Assembly (NCBI GenBank): GCA_030435675.1
Contig: CM059624.1
Span: 285,218 to 349,217 of the forward strand
From: Steinernema hermaphroditum
Lineage: Eukaryota; Nematoda; Chromadorea; Rhabditida; Steinernematidae
Length of the DNA: 64,000 nucleotides
Reading direction: 5' to 3'
A program made the translations under genes and the position numbers. Positions 34,846-46,397 of this stretch are shown here, one piece after another; positions within the stretch are counted from its first letter, which is position 1; each line of letters begins with the position of its first letter. The notes beneath the pieces are model-generated. The model was not told the DNA's origin and did not search any database. It saw nothing but the letters and a program-made list of their open reading frames with translations.

Positions 34846-37436
34846 ATGGTACTTTGAAACAGGAGGGTCAGATGCAGAGCTCTTGGTGTGAGCAAGGGCC
34901 CTGACTGTCTCGAATTGAAAGTTTTGCAGGAAACTAAGATAGTCCACAGGAAATCCAACGGGAGTAGGCGCGTTCGATCAGGCTCGTGCAGTTCTACAAG
35001 ATCCAATCATAAAAATGCTATGGTACTTTGGAGCAGGAGGGTCAGATGCAGAAATCTTTGCATGAACAAGGCCCTATCTGTCTCGAATTGAAAGTTTTGC
35101 AGGAAACTAAGATAGTCCACAGTAAATCCAAAGAGAGTAGGCGCGTTCGATCAGGCTCGTGCAGTTCTACAAGATCCAATCATAAAAATGCTATGGTACT
35201 TAGGAGCAGGAGGGTCAGATGCAGAACTCTTTGCATGAACAAGGACCCTATCTGTCTCGGGTCGAAAGTTTTGCGGGAAACTAGATAGTCCACAGTAAAT
35301 CCAACGAGAGTAGGCGCGTTCGATCAGGCTCGTGCAGTTCTACAAGATCCGATCATAAAAATGCTATGGTACTTTGGAGCAGGAGGGTCAGATGCAGAAC
35401 TCTTTGCATGAACAAGGACCCTATCTGTCTCGAATTGAAAGTTTTGCAGGAAACTAAGATAGTCCACAAGAAATCCAAGAAGAGTAGGCGCGTTCGATCA
35501 GGCTCGTGCAGTTCTACAAGATTCAATCATAAAAATGCTATGGTACTTTGGAGCAGGAGGGTCAGATGCAGAACTCTTTGCATGAACAAGGACCCTATCT
35601 GTCTCGAATTGAAAGTTTTGCAGGAAACTAAGATAGTCCACAAGAAATGCAACGAGAGTAGGCGCGTTCGATCAGGCTCGTGCAGTTCTGCACGATCCAA
35701 TCATAAAAATGATATGGTACTTTGGAGCAGGAGGGTCAGATGCAGAGCTCTTGGTGTGAGCAAGGGCCCTGACTGTCTCGAATTGAAAGTTTTGCAGGGA
35801 AACTAAGATAGTCCACAGAAAATCCAACGAGAGTAGGCGCGTTCGATCAGGCTCGTGCAGTTCTACAAGATGGAATCATAAAAATGCTATGGTACTTTGG
35901 AGCAGGAGGGTCAGATGCAGAGCTCTTGGTGTGAGCAAGGGCCCTACTGTCTCGAATTGAAAGTTTTGCAGGAAACTAAGATAGTCCACAGGAAATCCAA
36001 CGGGAGTAGGCGCGTTCGATCAGGCTCGTGCAGTTCTACAAGATCTAATCATAAAAATGCTATGGTACTTTGGAGCAGGAGGGTCAGATGCAGAAATCTT
36101 TGCATGAACAAGGCCCCTATCTGTCTCGAATTGAGAATTTTACGGGAAACTAAGATAGTCCACAGTAAATCCAAAGAGAGTAGGCGCGTTCGATCAGGCT
36201 CGTTACGGTTCTACAAAGATCCAATCATAAAAAATGCTATGGTACTTTGGAGCAGGAGGGTCAGATGCAGAACTCTTTGCATGAACAAGGCCCTATCTGT
36301 CTCGAATTGAAAGTTTTGGTAGGAAACTAAGATAGTCTACAGTAAATCCAACGAGAGTAGGCGCGTTCGATCAGGCTCGTGCAGTTCTACAAGATCCGAT
36401 CATAAAAATGCTATGGTACTTTGGAGCAGGAGGGTCAGATGCAGAACTCTTTGCATGAACAAGGCCCTATCTGTCTCGAATTGAAAGTTTTGCAGGAAAC
36501 TAAGATAGTCCACAAGAAATCCAAAGAGAGTAGGCGCGTTCGATCAGGCTCGTGCAGTTCTACAAGATCCAATCATAAAAATGCTATGGTACTTTGGAGC
36601 AGGAGGGTCAGATGCAGAACTCTTTGCATGAACAAGGCCCTATCTGTCTCGAATTGAAAGTTTTGCAGGAAACTAAGATAGTCCACAAGAAATGCAACGA
36701 GAGTAGGCGCGTTCGATCAGGCTCGTGCAGTTCTGCACGATCCAATCATAAAAATGATATGGTACTTTGGAGCAGGAGGGTCAATGCAGAGCTCTTGGTG
36801 TGAGCAAGGGCCCTGCTGTCTCGAATTGAAAGTTTTGCAGGAAACTAAGATAGTCCGCAGGAAATCCAACGAGAGTAGGCGCGTTCGATCAGGCTGGTGC
36901 AGTTCTACAAGATGGAATCATAAAAATGCTATGGTACTTTGAAGCAGGAGGGTCAGATGCAGAGCTCTTGGTGTGAGCAAGGGCCCTGCTGTCTCGAATT
37001 GAAAGTTTTGCAGGAAACTAAGATAGTCCACAAGAAATGCAACGAGAGTAGGCGCGTTCGATCAGGCTCGTGCAGTTCTGCACGATCCAATCATAAAAAA
37101 TGATATGGTAATTTGGAGCAGGAGGGTCAGATGCAGAGCTCTTGGTGTGAGCAAGGGCCCTGCTGTCTCGGAAATGAAAGTTTTGCAGGAAACCAAGATA
37201 GTCCGCAGGAAATCCAACGAGAGTAGGCGCGTTCGATCAGGCTCGTGCAGTTCTGCAAGATCCAATCATAAAAATTGAGCGGAGGGCTGATGCATAACTC
37301 TTTGTATGAACAAGGCCCTAACTGTCTCGAATTGAAAGTTTTGCAGGAAACTAAGATAGTCCACAGTAAATCCAACGGGAGTAGGCGCGTTCGATCAGGC
37401 TCGTGCAGTTCTACAAGATGGAATCATAAAAATGCT
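34846..37436 (+). repeat. Fifteen-monomer HOR block, copy 1 (degraded)
   Basis: Two six-monomer units (34846-35888 and 35889-36930) are followed by three monomers ending in a class D copy (37275-37436). The six-unit order is: class A with AGGAAATCCAACGGG; B with GAAATCTTTGCATG and AGTAAATCCAAAGAG; B with AGTAAATCCAACGAG and GATCCGATC; B with AAGAAATCCAAAGAG (or AAGAAG); B with AAGAAATGCAACGAG, TTCTGCACGATCC and ATGATATGG; A with CGCAGGAAATCC (AGAAAATCC in the first) and GATGGAATC. This copy carries many indels and substitutions, for example CTCGGGTCGAAAG and GGAAACTAGATAG near 35260-35285, GAGAATTTTACGGG near 36133 and CGTTACGG near 36203, that copy 2 lacks. Confidence 0.88.
37275..37436 (+). 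repeat. Class D monomer (D5)
   Basis: Junction AAAAATTGAGCGGAGGGCTGATGC, one base shorter at TTGAG than the D2 form and missing bases around GGGTCAG. The head ATGCATAACTC with CCCTAACTG, the middle AGTAAATCCAACGGG and the tail GATGGAATC match the D monomer at 40205 in the second block copy. Confidence 0.85.
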
Positions 37437-37782
37437 ATGGTACTTTGGAGCAGGAGGGTCAGATGCAGAACTCTTGGAATGAACAAGGCCCTATCTGTCT
37501 CGAATTGAAAGTTTTGCAGGAAACTAAGATAGTCCACAAGAAATGCAACGAGAGTAGGCGCGTTCGATCAGGCTCGTGCAGTTCTGCACGATCCAATCAT
37601 AAAAATGATATGGTACTTTGGAGCAGGAGGGTCAGATGCAGAGCTCTTGGTGTGAGCAAGGGCCCTGCTGTCTCGAAGTGAAAGTTTTGCAGGAAACTAA
37701 GATAGTCCGCAGGAAATCCAACGAGAGTAGGCGCGTTCGATCAGGCTCGTGCAGTTCTACAAGATGGAATCATAAAAATGCT
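37437..37782 (+). repeat. Two monomers between the HOR block copies
   Basis: The first has the head GAACTCTTGGAATGAAC, the middle AAGAAATGCAACGAG, the tail CACGATCC and ATGATATGG. The second is class A with CGCAGGAAATCC and GATGGAATC. They correspond to positions five and six of the six-monomer unit, so the repeated period containing the 15-monomer block is 17 monomers (2937 bp from block start to block start). Confidence 0.82.
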
Positions 37783-40369
37783 ATGGTACTTTGGAGCAGG
37801 AGGGTAAGATGCAGAGCTCTTGGTGTGAGCAAGGGCCCTGCTGTCTCGAATTGAAAGTTTTGCAGGAAACTAAGATAGTCCACAGGAAATCCAACGGGAG
37901 TAGGCGCGTTCGATCAGGCTCGTGCAGTTCTACAAGATCCAATCATAAAAATGCTATGGTACTTTGGAGCAGGAGGGTCAGATGCAGAAATCTTTGCATG
38001 AACAAGGCCCTATCTGTCTCGAATTGAAAGTTTTGCAGGAAACTAAGATAGTCCACAGTAAATCCAAAGAGAGTAGGCGCGTTCGATCAGGCTCGTGCAG
38101 TTCTACAAGATCCAATCATAAAAATGCTATGGTACTTTGGAGCAGGAGGGTCAGATGCAGAACTCTTTGCATGAACAAGGCCCTATCTGTCTCGAATTGA
38201 AAGTTTTGCAGGAAACTAAGATAGTCCACAGTAAATCCAACGAGAGTAGGCGCGTTCGATCAGGCTCGTGCAGTTCTACAAGATCCGATCATAAAAATGC
38301 TATGGTACTTTGGAGCAGGAGGGTCAGATGCAGAACTCTTTGCATGAACAAGGCCCCTATCTGTCTCGAATTGAAAGTTTTGCAGGAAACTAAGATAGTC
38401 CACAAGAAATCCAAAGAGAGTAGGCGCGTTCGATCAGGCTCGTGCAGTTCTACAAGATTCAATCATAAAAATGCTATGGTACTTTGGAGCAGGAGGGTCA
38501 GATGCAGAACTCTTGGAGTGAACAAGGGCCCTATCTGTCTCGAATTGAAAGTTTTGCAGGAAACTAAGATAGTCCACAAGAAATGCAACGAGAGTAGGCG
38601 CGTTCGATCAGGCTCGTGCAGTTCTGCACGATCCAATCATAAAAATGATATGGTACTTTGGAGCAGGAGGGGTCAGATGCAGAGCTCTTGGTGTGAGCAA
38701 GGGCCCTGCTGTCTCGAATTGAAAGTTTTGCAGGAAACTAAGATAGTCCGCAGGAAATCCAACGAGAGTAGGCGCGTTCGATCAGGCTCGTGCAGTTCTA
38801 CAAGATGGAATCATAAAAATGCTATGGTACTTTGGAGCAGGAGGGTCAGATGCAGAGCTCTTGGTGTGAGCAAGGGCCCTGCTGTCTCGAATTGAAAGTT
38901 TTGCAGGAAACTAAGATAGTCCACAGGAAATCCAACGGGAGTAGGCGCGTTCGATCAGGCTCGTGCAGTTCTACAAGATCCAATCATAAAAATGCTATGG
39001 TACTTTGGAGCAGGAGGGTCAGATGCAGAAATCTTTGCATGAACAAGGCCCTATCTGTCTCGAATTGAAAGTTTTGCAGGAAACTAAGATAGTCCACAGT
39101 AAATCCAAAGAGAGTAGGCGCGTTCGATCAGGCTCGTGCAGTTCTACAAGATCCAATCATAAAAATGCTATGGTACTTTGGAGCAGGAGGGTCAGATGCA
39201 GAACTCTTTGTATGAACAAGGCCCTATCTGTCTCGAATTGAAAGTTTTGCAGGAAACTAAGATAGTCCACAGTAAATCCAACGAGAGTAGGCGCGTTCGA
39301 TCAGGCTCGTGCAGTTCTACAAGATCCGATCATAAAAATGCTATGGTACTTTGGAGCAGGAGGGTCAGATGCAGAACTCTTTGTATGAACAAGGGCCCTA
39401 TCTGTCTCGAATTGAAAGTTTTGCAGGAAACTAAGATAGTCCACAAGAAATCCAAAGAGAGTAGGCGCGTTCGATCAGGCTCGTGCAGTTCTACAAGATC
39501 CAATCATAAAAATGCTATGGTACTTTGGAGCAGGAGGGTCAGATGCAGAACTCTTTGTATGAACAAGGCCCTATCTGTCTCGAATTGAAAGTTTTGCAGG
39601 AAACTAAGATAGTCCACAAGAAATGCAACGAGAGTAGGCGCGTTCGATCAGGCTCGTGCAGTTCTGCACGATCCAATCATAAAAATGATATGGTACTTTG
39701 GAGCAGGAGGGTCAGATGCAGAGCTCTTGGTGTGAGCAAGGGCCCTGCTGTCTCGAATTGAAAGTTTTGCAGGAAACTAAGATAGTCCGCAGGAAATCCA
39801 ACGAGAGTAGGCGCGTTCGATCAGGCTCGTGCAGTTCTACAAGATGGAATCATAAAAATGCTATGGTACTTTGGAGCAGGAGGGTCAGATGCAGAGCTCT
39901 TGGGGTGAGCAAGGGCCCTGCTGTCTCGAATTGAAAGTTTTGCAGGAAACTAAGATAGTCCACAAGAAATGCAACGAGAGTAGGCGCGTTCGATCAGGCT
40001 CGTGCAGTTCTGCACGATCCAATCATAAAAATGATATGGTACTTTGGAGCAGGAGGGTCAGATGCAGAGCTCTTGGTGTGAGCAAGGGCCCTGCTGTCTC
40101 GAATTGAAAGTTTTGCAGGAAACTAAGATAGTCCGCAGGAAATCCAACGAGAGTAGGCGCGTTCGATCAGGCTCGTGCAGTTCTGCAAGATCCAATCATA
40201 AAAATTGGAGCGGAGGGGTCAGATGCATAACTCTTTGTATGAACAAGGCCCTAACTGTCTCGAATTGAAAGTTTTGCAGGAAACTAAGATAGTCCACAGT
40301 AAATCCAACGGGAGTAGGCGCGTTCGATCAGGCTCGTGCAGTTCTACAAGATGGAATCATAAAAATGCT
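37783..40369 (+). repeat. Fifteen-monomer HOR block, copy 2 (clean)
   Basis: Same order as the block at 34846: two six-monomer units (37783-38823, 1041 bp, and 38824-39862, 1039 bp), then a monomer with AAGAAATGC, a monomer with CGCAGGAAATCC and a TTCTGCAAGATCC tail, then a class D monomer (40205-40369). The copy is almost free of private changes, unlike the first. It therefore probably belongs to a more recently homogenised part of the array. Confidence 0.9.
40205..40369 (+). repeat. Class D monomer with 12-bp deletion (D6)
   Basis: AAAAATTGGAGCGGAGGGG junction, identical to D2 (2679) and D9 (46233). Head ATGCATAACTC with CCCTAACTG, middle AGTAAATCCAACGGG, tail GATGGAATC, 165 bp. Confidence 0.88.
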
Positions 40370-41235
40370 ATGGTACTTTGGAGCAGGAGGGTCAGATGCA
40401 GAACTCTTTGCATGAACAAGGCCCTATCTGTCTCGAATTGAAAGTTTTGCAGGAAACTAAGATAGTCCACAGTAAATCCAACGAGAGTAGGCGCGTTCGA
40501 TCAGGCTCGTGCAGTTCTACAAGATCCGATCATAAAAATGCTATGGTACTTTGGAGCAGGAGGGTCAGATGCAGAGCTCTTGGTGTGAGCAAGGGCCCTG
40601 CTGTCTCGAATTGAAAGTTTTGCAGGAAACTAAGATAGTCCACAGTAAATCCAACGAGAGTAGGCGCGTTCGATCAGGCTCGTGCAGTTCGACAAGATCC
40701 GATCATAAAAATGCTATGGTACTTTGGAGCAGGAGGGTCAGATGCAGAGCTCTTGGTGTGAGCAAGGGCCCTGCTGTCTCGAATTGAAAGTTTTGCAGGA
40801 AACTAAGATAGTCCACAGGAAATCCAACGAGAGTAGACGCGTTCGATCAGGCTCGTGCAGTTCTACAAGATCCGATCATAAAAATGCTATGGTACTTTGG
40901 AGCAGGAGGGTCAGATGCAGAGCTCTTGGTGTGAGCAAGGGCCCTGCTGTCTCGAATTGAAAGTTTTGCAGGAAACTAAGATAGTCCACAGTAAATCCAA
41001 CGAGAGTAGGCGCGTTCGATCAGGCTCGTGCAGTTCTACAAGATGGAATCATAAAAATGCTATGGTACTTTGGAGCAGGAGGGTCAGATGCAGAACTCTT
41101 TGCATGAACAAGGCCCCTATCTGTCTCGAATTGAAAGTTTTGCAGGAAACTAAGATAGTCCACAGTAAATCCAACGAGAGTAGGCGCGTTCGATCAGGCT
41201 CGTGCAGTTCTACAAGATCCGATCATAAAAATGCT
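40370..41235 (+). repeat. Five-monomer spacer after the HOR block
   Basis: A B monomer with GATCCGATC, three class A monomers with AGTAAATCC or AGGAAATCC (tails GATCCGATC, with TTCGACAAGATCC near 40690 and TAGACGCG near 40838), then a class A monomer with GATGGAATC and a B monomer with AAGGCCCCTATCTG. The six-monomer order is absent here. Confidence 0.82.
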
Positions 41236-42443
41236 ATGGTACTTTGGAGCAGGAGGGTCAGATGCAGAGCTCTTGGTGTGAGCAAGGGCCCTGCTGTCTC
41301 GAATTGAAAGTTTTGCAGGAAACTAAGATAGTCCACAGGAAATCCAACGGGAGTAGGCGCGTTCGATCAGGCTCGTGCAGTTCTACAAGATCCAATCATA
41401 AAAATGCTATGGTACTTTGGAGCAGGAGGGTCAGATGCAGAAATCTTTGCATGAACAAGGCCCTATCTGTCTCGAATTGAAAGTTTTGCAGGAAACTAAG
41501 ATAGTCCACAGTAAATCCAAAGAGAGTAGGCGCGTTCGATCAGGCTCGTGCAGTTCTACAAGATCCAATCATAAAAATGCTATGGTACTTTGGAGCAGGA
41601 GGGTCAGATGCAGAACTCTTTGCATGAACAAGGCCCTATCTGTCTCGAATTGAAAGTTTTGCAGGAAACTAAGATAGTCCACAGTAAATCCAACGAGAGT
41701 AGGCGCGTTCGATCAGGCTCGTGCAGTTCTACAAGATCCGATCATAAAAATGCTATGGTACTTTGGAGCAGGAGGGTCAGATGCAGAACTCTTTGCATGA
41801 ACAAGGCCCTATCTGTCTCGAATTGAAAGTTTTGCAGGAAACTAAGATAGTCCACAAGAAATCCAAAGAGAGTAGGCGCGTTCGATCAGGCTCGTGCAGT
41901 TCTACAAGATCCAATCATAAAAATGCTATGGTACTTTGGAGCAGGAGGGTCAGATGCAGAACTCTTTGTATGAACAAGGCCCTATCTGTCTCGAATTGAA
42001 AGTTTTGCAGGAAACTAAGATAGTCCACAAGAAATCCAAAGAGAGTAGGCGCGTTCGATCAGGCTCGTGCAGTTCTACAAGATCCAATCATAAAAATGCT
42101 ATGGTACTTTGGAGCAGGAGGGTCAGATGCAGAACTCTTTGCATGAACAAGGCCCTATCTGTCTCGAATTGAAAGTTTTGCAGGAAACTAAGATAGTCCA
42201 CAGTAAATCCAACGAGAGTAGGCGCGTTCGATCAGGCTCGTGCAGTTCTACAAGATCCGATCATAAAAATGCTATGGTACTTTGGAGCAGGAGGGTCAGA
42301 TGCAGAACTCCTGGTGTGAGCAAGGGCCCTGCTGTCTCGAATTGAAAGTTTTGCAGGAAACTAAGATAGTCCACAGGAAATCCAACGAGAGTAGACGCGT
42401 TCGATCAGGCTCGTGCAGTTCTACAAGATCCAATCATAAAAAT
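41236..42443 (+). repeat. Partial six-monomer unit leading to D7
   Basis: The first four monomers repeat positions one to four of the HOR unit (A with AACGGG, B with GAAATCTTTG and AAAGAG, B with GATCCGATC, B with AAGAAATCCAAAGAG). Position four is then repeated once, followed by another B with GATCCGATC. The last monomer has GAACTCCTGGTGTGAGC, AGGAAATCC and TAGACGCG, the sequence that typically precedes a class D copy. Confidence 0.83.
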
Positions 42444-42607
42444 GGGAGCGGAGGGGTCAGATGCATAACTCTTTGTATGAACAAGGCCCTAACTGTCTCG
42501 AATTGAAAGTTTTGCAGGAAACTAAGATAGTCCACAGTAAATCCAACGAGAGTAGGCGCGTTCGATCAGGCTCGTGCAGTTCTACAAGATGGAATCATAA
42601 AAATGCT
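42444..42607 (+). repeat. Class D monomer (D7)
   Basis: Junction AAAAATGGGAGCGGAGGGG, one base different from the D2 form. Head ATGCATAACTC with CCCTAACTG, middle AGTAAATCCAACGAG, tail GATGGAATC, 164 bp. It lies 2239 bp after D6. Confidence 0.87.
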
Positions 42608-43126
42608 ATGGTACTTTGGAGCAGGAGGGTCAGATGCAGAACTCTTGGTGTGAACAAGGCCCTATCTGTCTCGAATTGAAAGTTTTGCAGGAAACTAAGA
42701 TAGTCCACAGTAAATCCAACGAGAGTAGGCGCGTTCGATCAGGCTCGTGCAGTTCTACAAGATCCGATCATAAAAATGCTATGGTACTTTGGAGCAGGAG
42801 GGTCAGATGCAGAAATCTTTGCATGAACAAGGCCCTATCTGTCTCGAATTGAAAGTTTTGCAGGAAACTAAGATAGTCCACAGTAAATCCAAAGAGAGTA
42901 GGCGCGTTCGATCAGGCTCGTGCAGTTCTACAAGATCCAATCATAAAAATGCTATGGTACTTTGGAGCAGGAGGGTCAGATGCAGAACTCTTTGCATGAA
43001 CAAGGCCCTATCTGTCTCGAATTGAAAGTTTTGCAGGAAACTAAGATAGTCCACAGTAAATCCAAAGAGAGTAGGCGCGTTCGATCAGGCTCGTGCAGTT
43101 CTACAAGATCCAATCATAAAAATGCT
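42608..43126 (+). repeat. Three B-type monomers between D7 and an HOR unit
   Basis: A GAACTCTTGGTGTGAAC head with AGTAAATCCAACGAG and GATCCGATC, then two B monomers with AGTAAATCCAAAGAG, the first with GAAATCTTTGCATG. They resemble positions two and three of the six-monomer unit. Confidence 0.82.
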
Positions 43127-44164
43127 ATGGTACTTTGGAGCAGGAGGGTCAGATGCAGAGCTCTTGGGCATGAGCAAGGGCCCTGCTGTCTCGAAGTGAA
43201 AGTTTTGCAGGAAACTAAGATAGTCCACAGGAAATCCAACGGGAGTAGGCGCGTTCGATCAGGCTCGTGCAGTTCTACAAGATCCAATCATAAAAATGCT
43301 ATGGTACTTTGGAGCAGGAGGGTCAGATGCAGAAATCTTTGCATGAACAAGGGCCCTATCTGTCTCGAATTGAAAGTTTTGCAGGAAACTAAGATAGTCC
43401 ACAGTAAATCCAAAGAGAGTAGGCGCGTTCGATCAGGCTCGTGCAGTTCTACAAGATCCAATCATAAAAATGCTATGGTACTTTGGAGCAGGAGGGTCAG
43501 ATGCAGAACTCTTTGCATGAACAAGGCCCTATCTGTCTCGAATTGAAAGTTTTGCAGGAAACTAAGATAGTCCACAGTAAATCCAACGAGAGTAGGCGCG
43601 TTCGATCAGGCTCGTGCAGTTCTACAAGATCCGATCATAAAAATGCTATGGTACTTTGGAGCAGGAGGGTCAGATGCAGAACTCTTTGTATGAACAAGGC
43701 CCTATCTGTCTCGAATTGAAAGTTTTGCAGGAAACTAAGATAGTCCACAAGAAATCCAAAGAGAGTAGGCGCGTTCGATCAGGCTCGTGCAGTTCTACAA
43801 GATCCAATCATAAAAATGCTATGGTACTTTGGAGCAGGAGGGTCAGATGCAGAACTCTTTGCATGAACAAGGCCCTATCTGTCTCGAATTGAAAGTTTTG
43901 CAGGAAACTAAGATAGTCCACAGAAATGCAACGAGAGTAGGCGCGTTCGATCAGGCTCGTGCAGTTCTGCACGATCCAATCATAAAAATGATATGGTACT
44001 TTGGAGCAGGAGGGTCAGATGCAGAGCTCTTGGTGTGAGCAAGGGCCCTGCTGTCTCGAATTGAATGTTTTGCAGGAAACTAAGATAGTCCGCAGGAAAT
44101 CCAACGAGGTAGGCGCGTTCGATCAGGCTCGTGCAGTTCTACAAGATGGAATCATAAAAATGCT
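43127..44164 (+). repeat. Six-monomer HOR unit, further full copy
   Basis: All six positions are present in order across 1038 bp. Differences from the clean copies are a GAGCTCTTGGGCATGAGC head and CTCGAAGTGAAAG in position one, a GTATGAAC head in position four, CACAGAAATGC (one base short) in position five, and GAATTGAATGTTTTGC plus ACGAGGTAGG (two bases short) in position six. Confidence 0.85.
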
Positions 44165-46397
44165 ATGGTACTTTGGAGCAGGAGGGTCAGATGCAGAGCT
44201 CTTGGTGTGAGCAAGGGCCCTGCTGTCTCGAATTGAAAGTTTTGCAGGAAACTAAGATAGTCCACAGGAAATCCAACGAGAGTAGACGCGTTCGATCAGG
44301 CTCGTGCAGTTCTACAAGATCCAATCATAAAAATATGCGGAGCGGAGGGGTCAGATGCATAACTCTTTGTGTGAACAAGGCCCTAACTGTCTCGAATTGA
44401 AAGTTTTGCAGGAAACTAAGATAGTCCACAGTAATCCCAACGGGAATAGGCGCGTTCGATCAGGCTCGTGCAGTTCTACAAGATCCGATCATAAAAATGC
44501 TATGGTACTTTGGAGCAGGAGGGTCAGATGCGGAACTCTTGGTGTGAGCAAGGGCCCTATCTGTCTCGAATTGAAAGTTTTGCAGGAAACTAAGATAGTC
44601 CACAGTAAATCCAACGAGAGTAGGCGCGTTCGATCAGGCTCGTGCAGTTCTACAAGATCCGATCATAAAAATGCTATGGTACTTTGGAGCAGGAGGGTCA
44701 GATGCAGAACTCTTTGTATGAACAAGGCCCTATCTGTCTCGAATTGAAAGTTTTGCAGGAAACTAAGATAGTCCACAGGAAATGCAACGAGAGTAGGCGC
44801 GTTCGATCAGGCTCGTGCAGTTCTGCACGATCCAATCATAAAAATGATATGGTACTTTGGAGCAGGAGGGTCAGATGCAGAGCTCTTGGTGTGAGCAAGG
44901 GCCCTGCTGTCTCGAATTGAATGTTTTGCAGGAAACTAAGATAGTCCGCAGGAAATCCAACGAGAGTAGGCGCGTTCGATCAGGCTCGTGCAGTTCTACA
45001 AGATGGAATCATAAAAATGCTATGGTACTTTGGAGCAGGAGGGTCAGATGCAGAGCTCTTGGTGTGAGCAAGGGCCCTGACTGTCTCGAATTGAAAGTTT
45101 TGCAGGAAACTAAGATAGTCCACAAGAAACGCAACGAGAGTAGGCGCGTTCGATCAGGCTCGTGCAGTTCTGCACGATCCAATCATAAAAATGATATGGT
45201 ACTTTGGAGCAGGAGGGTCAGATGCAGAGCTCTTGGTGTGAGCAAGGGCCCTGCTGTGTCGAATTGAATGTTTTGCAGGAAACTAAGATAGTCCGCAGGA
45301 AATCCAACGAGAGTAGGCGCGTTCGATCAGGCTCGTGCAGTTCTACAAGATGGAATCATAAAAATGCTATGGTACTTTGGAGCAGGAGGGTCAGATGCAG
45401 AGCTCTTGGTGTGAGCAAGGGCCCTGTCTGTCTCGAATTGAAAGTTTTTGCAGGAAACTAAGATAGTCCGCAGGAAATCCAACGAGAGTAGGCGCGTTCG
45501 ATCAGGCTCGTGCAGTTCTACAAGATGGAATCATAAAAATGCTATGGTACTTTGGAGCAGGAGGGTCAGATGCAGAACTCTTTGTGTGAGCAAGGCCCCT
45601 AGCTGTCTCGAATTGAATGTTTTGCAGGAAACTAAGATAGTCCGCAGGAAATCCAACGAGAGTAGGCGCGTTCGATCAGGCTCGTGCAGTTCTACAAGAT
45701 GGAATCATAAAAATGCTATGGTACTTTGGAGCAGGAGGGTCAGATGCAGAACTCTTTGCATGAACAAGGCCCTATCTGTCTCGAATTGAAAGTTTTGCAG
45801 GAAACTAAGATAGTCCACAAGAAATCCAAAGAGAGTAGGCGCGTTCGATCAGGCTCGTGCAGTTCTACAAGATCCAATCATAAAAATGCTATGGTACTTT
45901 GGAGCAGGAGGGTCAGATGCAGAACTCTTTGTATGAACAAGGCCCTATCTGTCTCGAATTGAAAGTTTTGCAGGAAACGAAGATAGTCCACAAGAAATCC
46001 AAAGAGAGTAGGCGCGTTCGATCAGGCTCGTGCAGTTCTACAAGATCCGATCATAAAAATGCTATGGTACTTTGGAGCAGGAGGGTCAGATGCAGAACTC
46101 TTGGTGTGAGCAAGGGCCCTGCTGTCTCGAATTGAAAGTTTTGCAGGAAACTAAGATAGTCCACAGGAAATCCAACGAGAGTAGACGCGTTCGATCAGGC
46201 TCGTGCAGTTCTACAAGATCCAATCATAAAAATTGGAGCGGAGGGGTCAGATGCATAACTCTTTGTATGAACAAGGCCCTAACTGTCTCGAATTGAAAGT
46301 TTTGCAGGAAACTAAGATAGTCCACAGTAAACCCAACGAGAGTAGGCGCGTTCGATCAGGCTCGTGCAGTTCTACAAGATCGAATCATAAAAATGCT
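44165..46397 (+). repeat. D8-to-D9 segment with CGCAGGAAATCC cluster
   Basis: A class A monomer with TAGACGCG precedes D8 (44335-44501; junction AAAAATATGCGGAGCGG, head ATGCATAACTC, CCCTAACTG). Then come monomers with AAATGC or AAACGC middles and CACGATCC tails alternating with CGCAGGAAATCC/GATGGAATC monomers, four of which read GAATTGAATGTTTTGC instead of GAAAG when the copy near 44065 is included. Two AAGAAATCCAAAGAG monomers and one TAGACGCG monomer follow. D9 (46233-46397; 165 bp) has the 12-bp deletion of D2 and D6. D7 to D8 and D8 to D9 are each about 1.89 kb, eleven monomers. Confidence 0.85.
46233..46397 (+). repeat. Class D monomer with 12-bp deletion (D9)
   Basis: AAAAATTGGAGCGGAGGGG junction, head ATGCATAACTC with CCCTAACTG, middle AGTAAACCCAACGAG, tail GATCGAATC. 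It is the last class D copy with the short junction in the window; later monomers with GGAGCGGAGGGTC (near 46759 and 47812) keep most of the junction. Confidence 0.87.
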
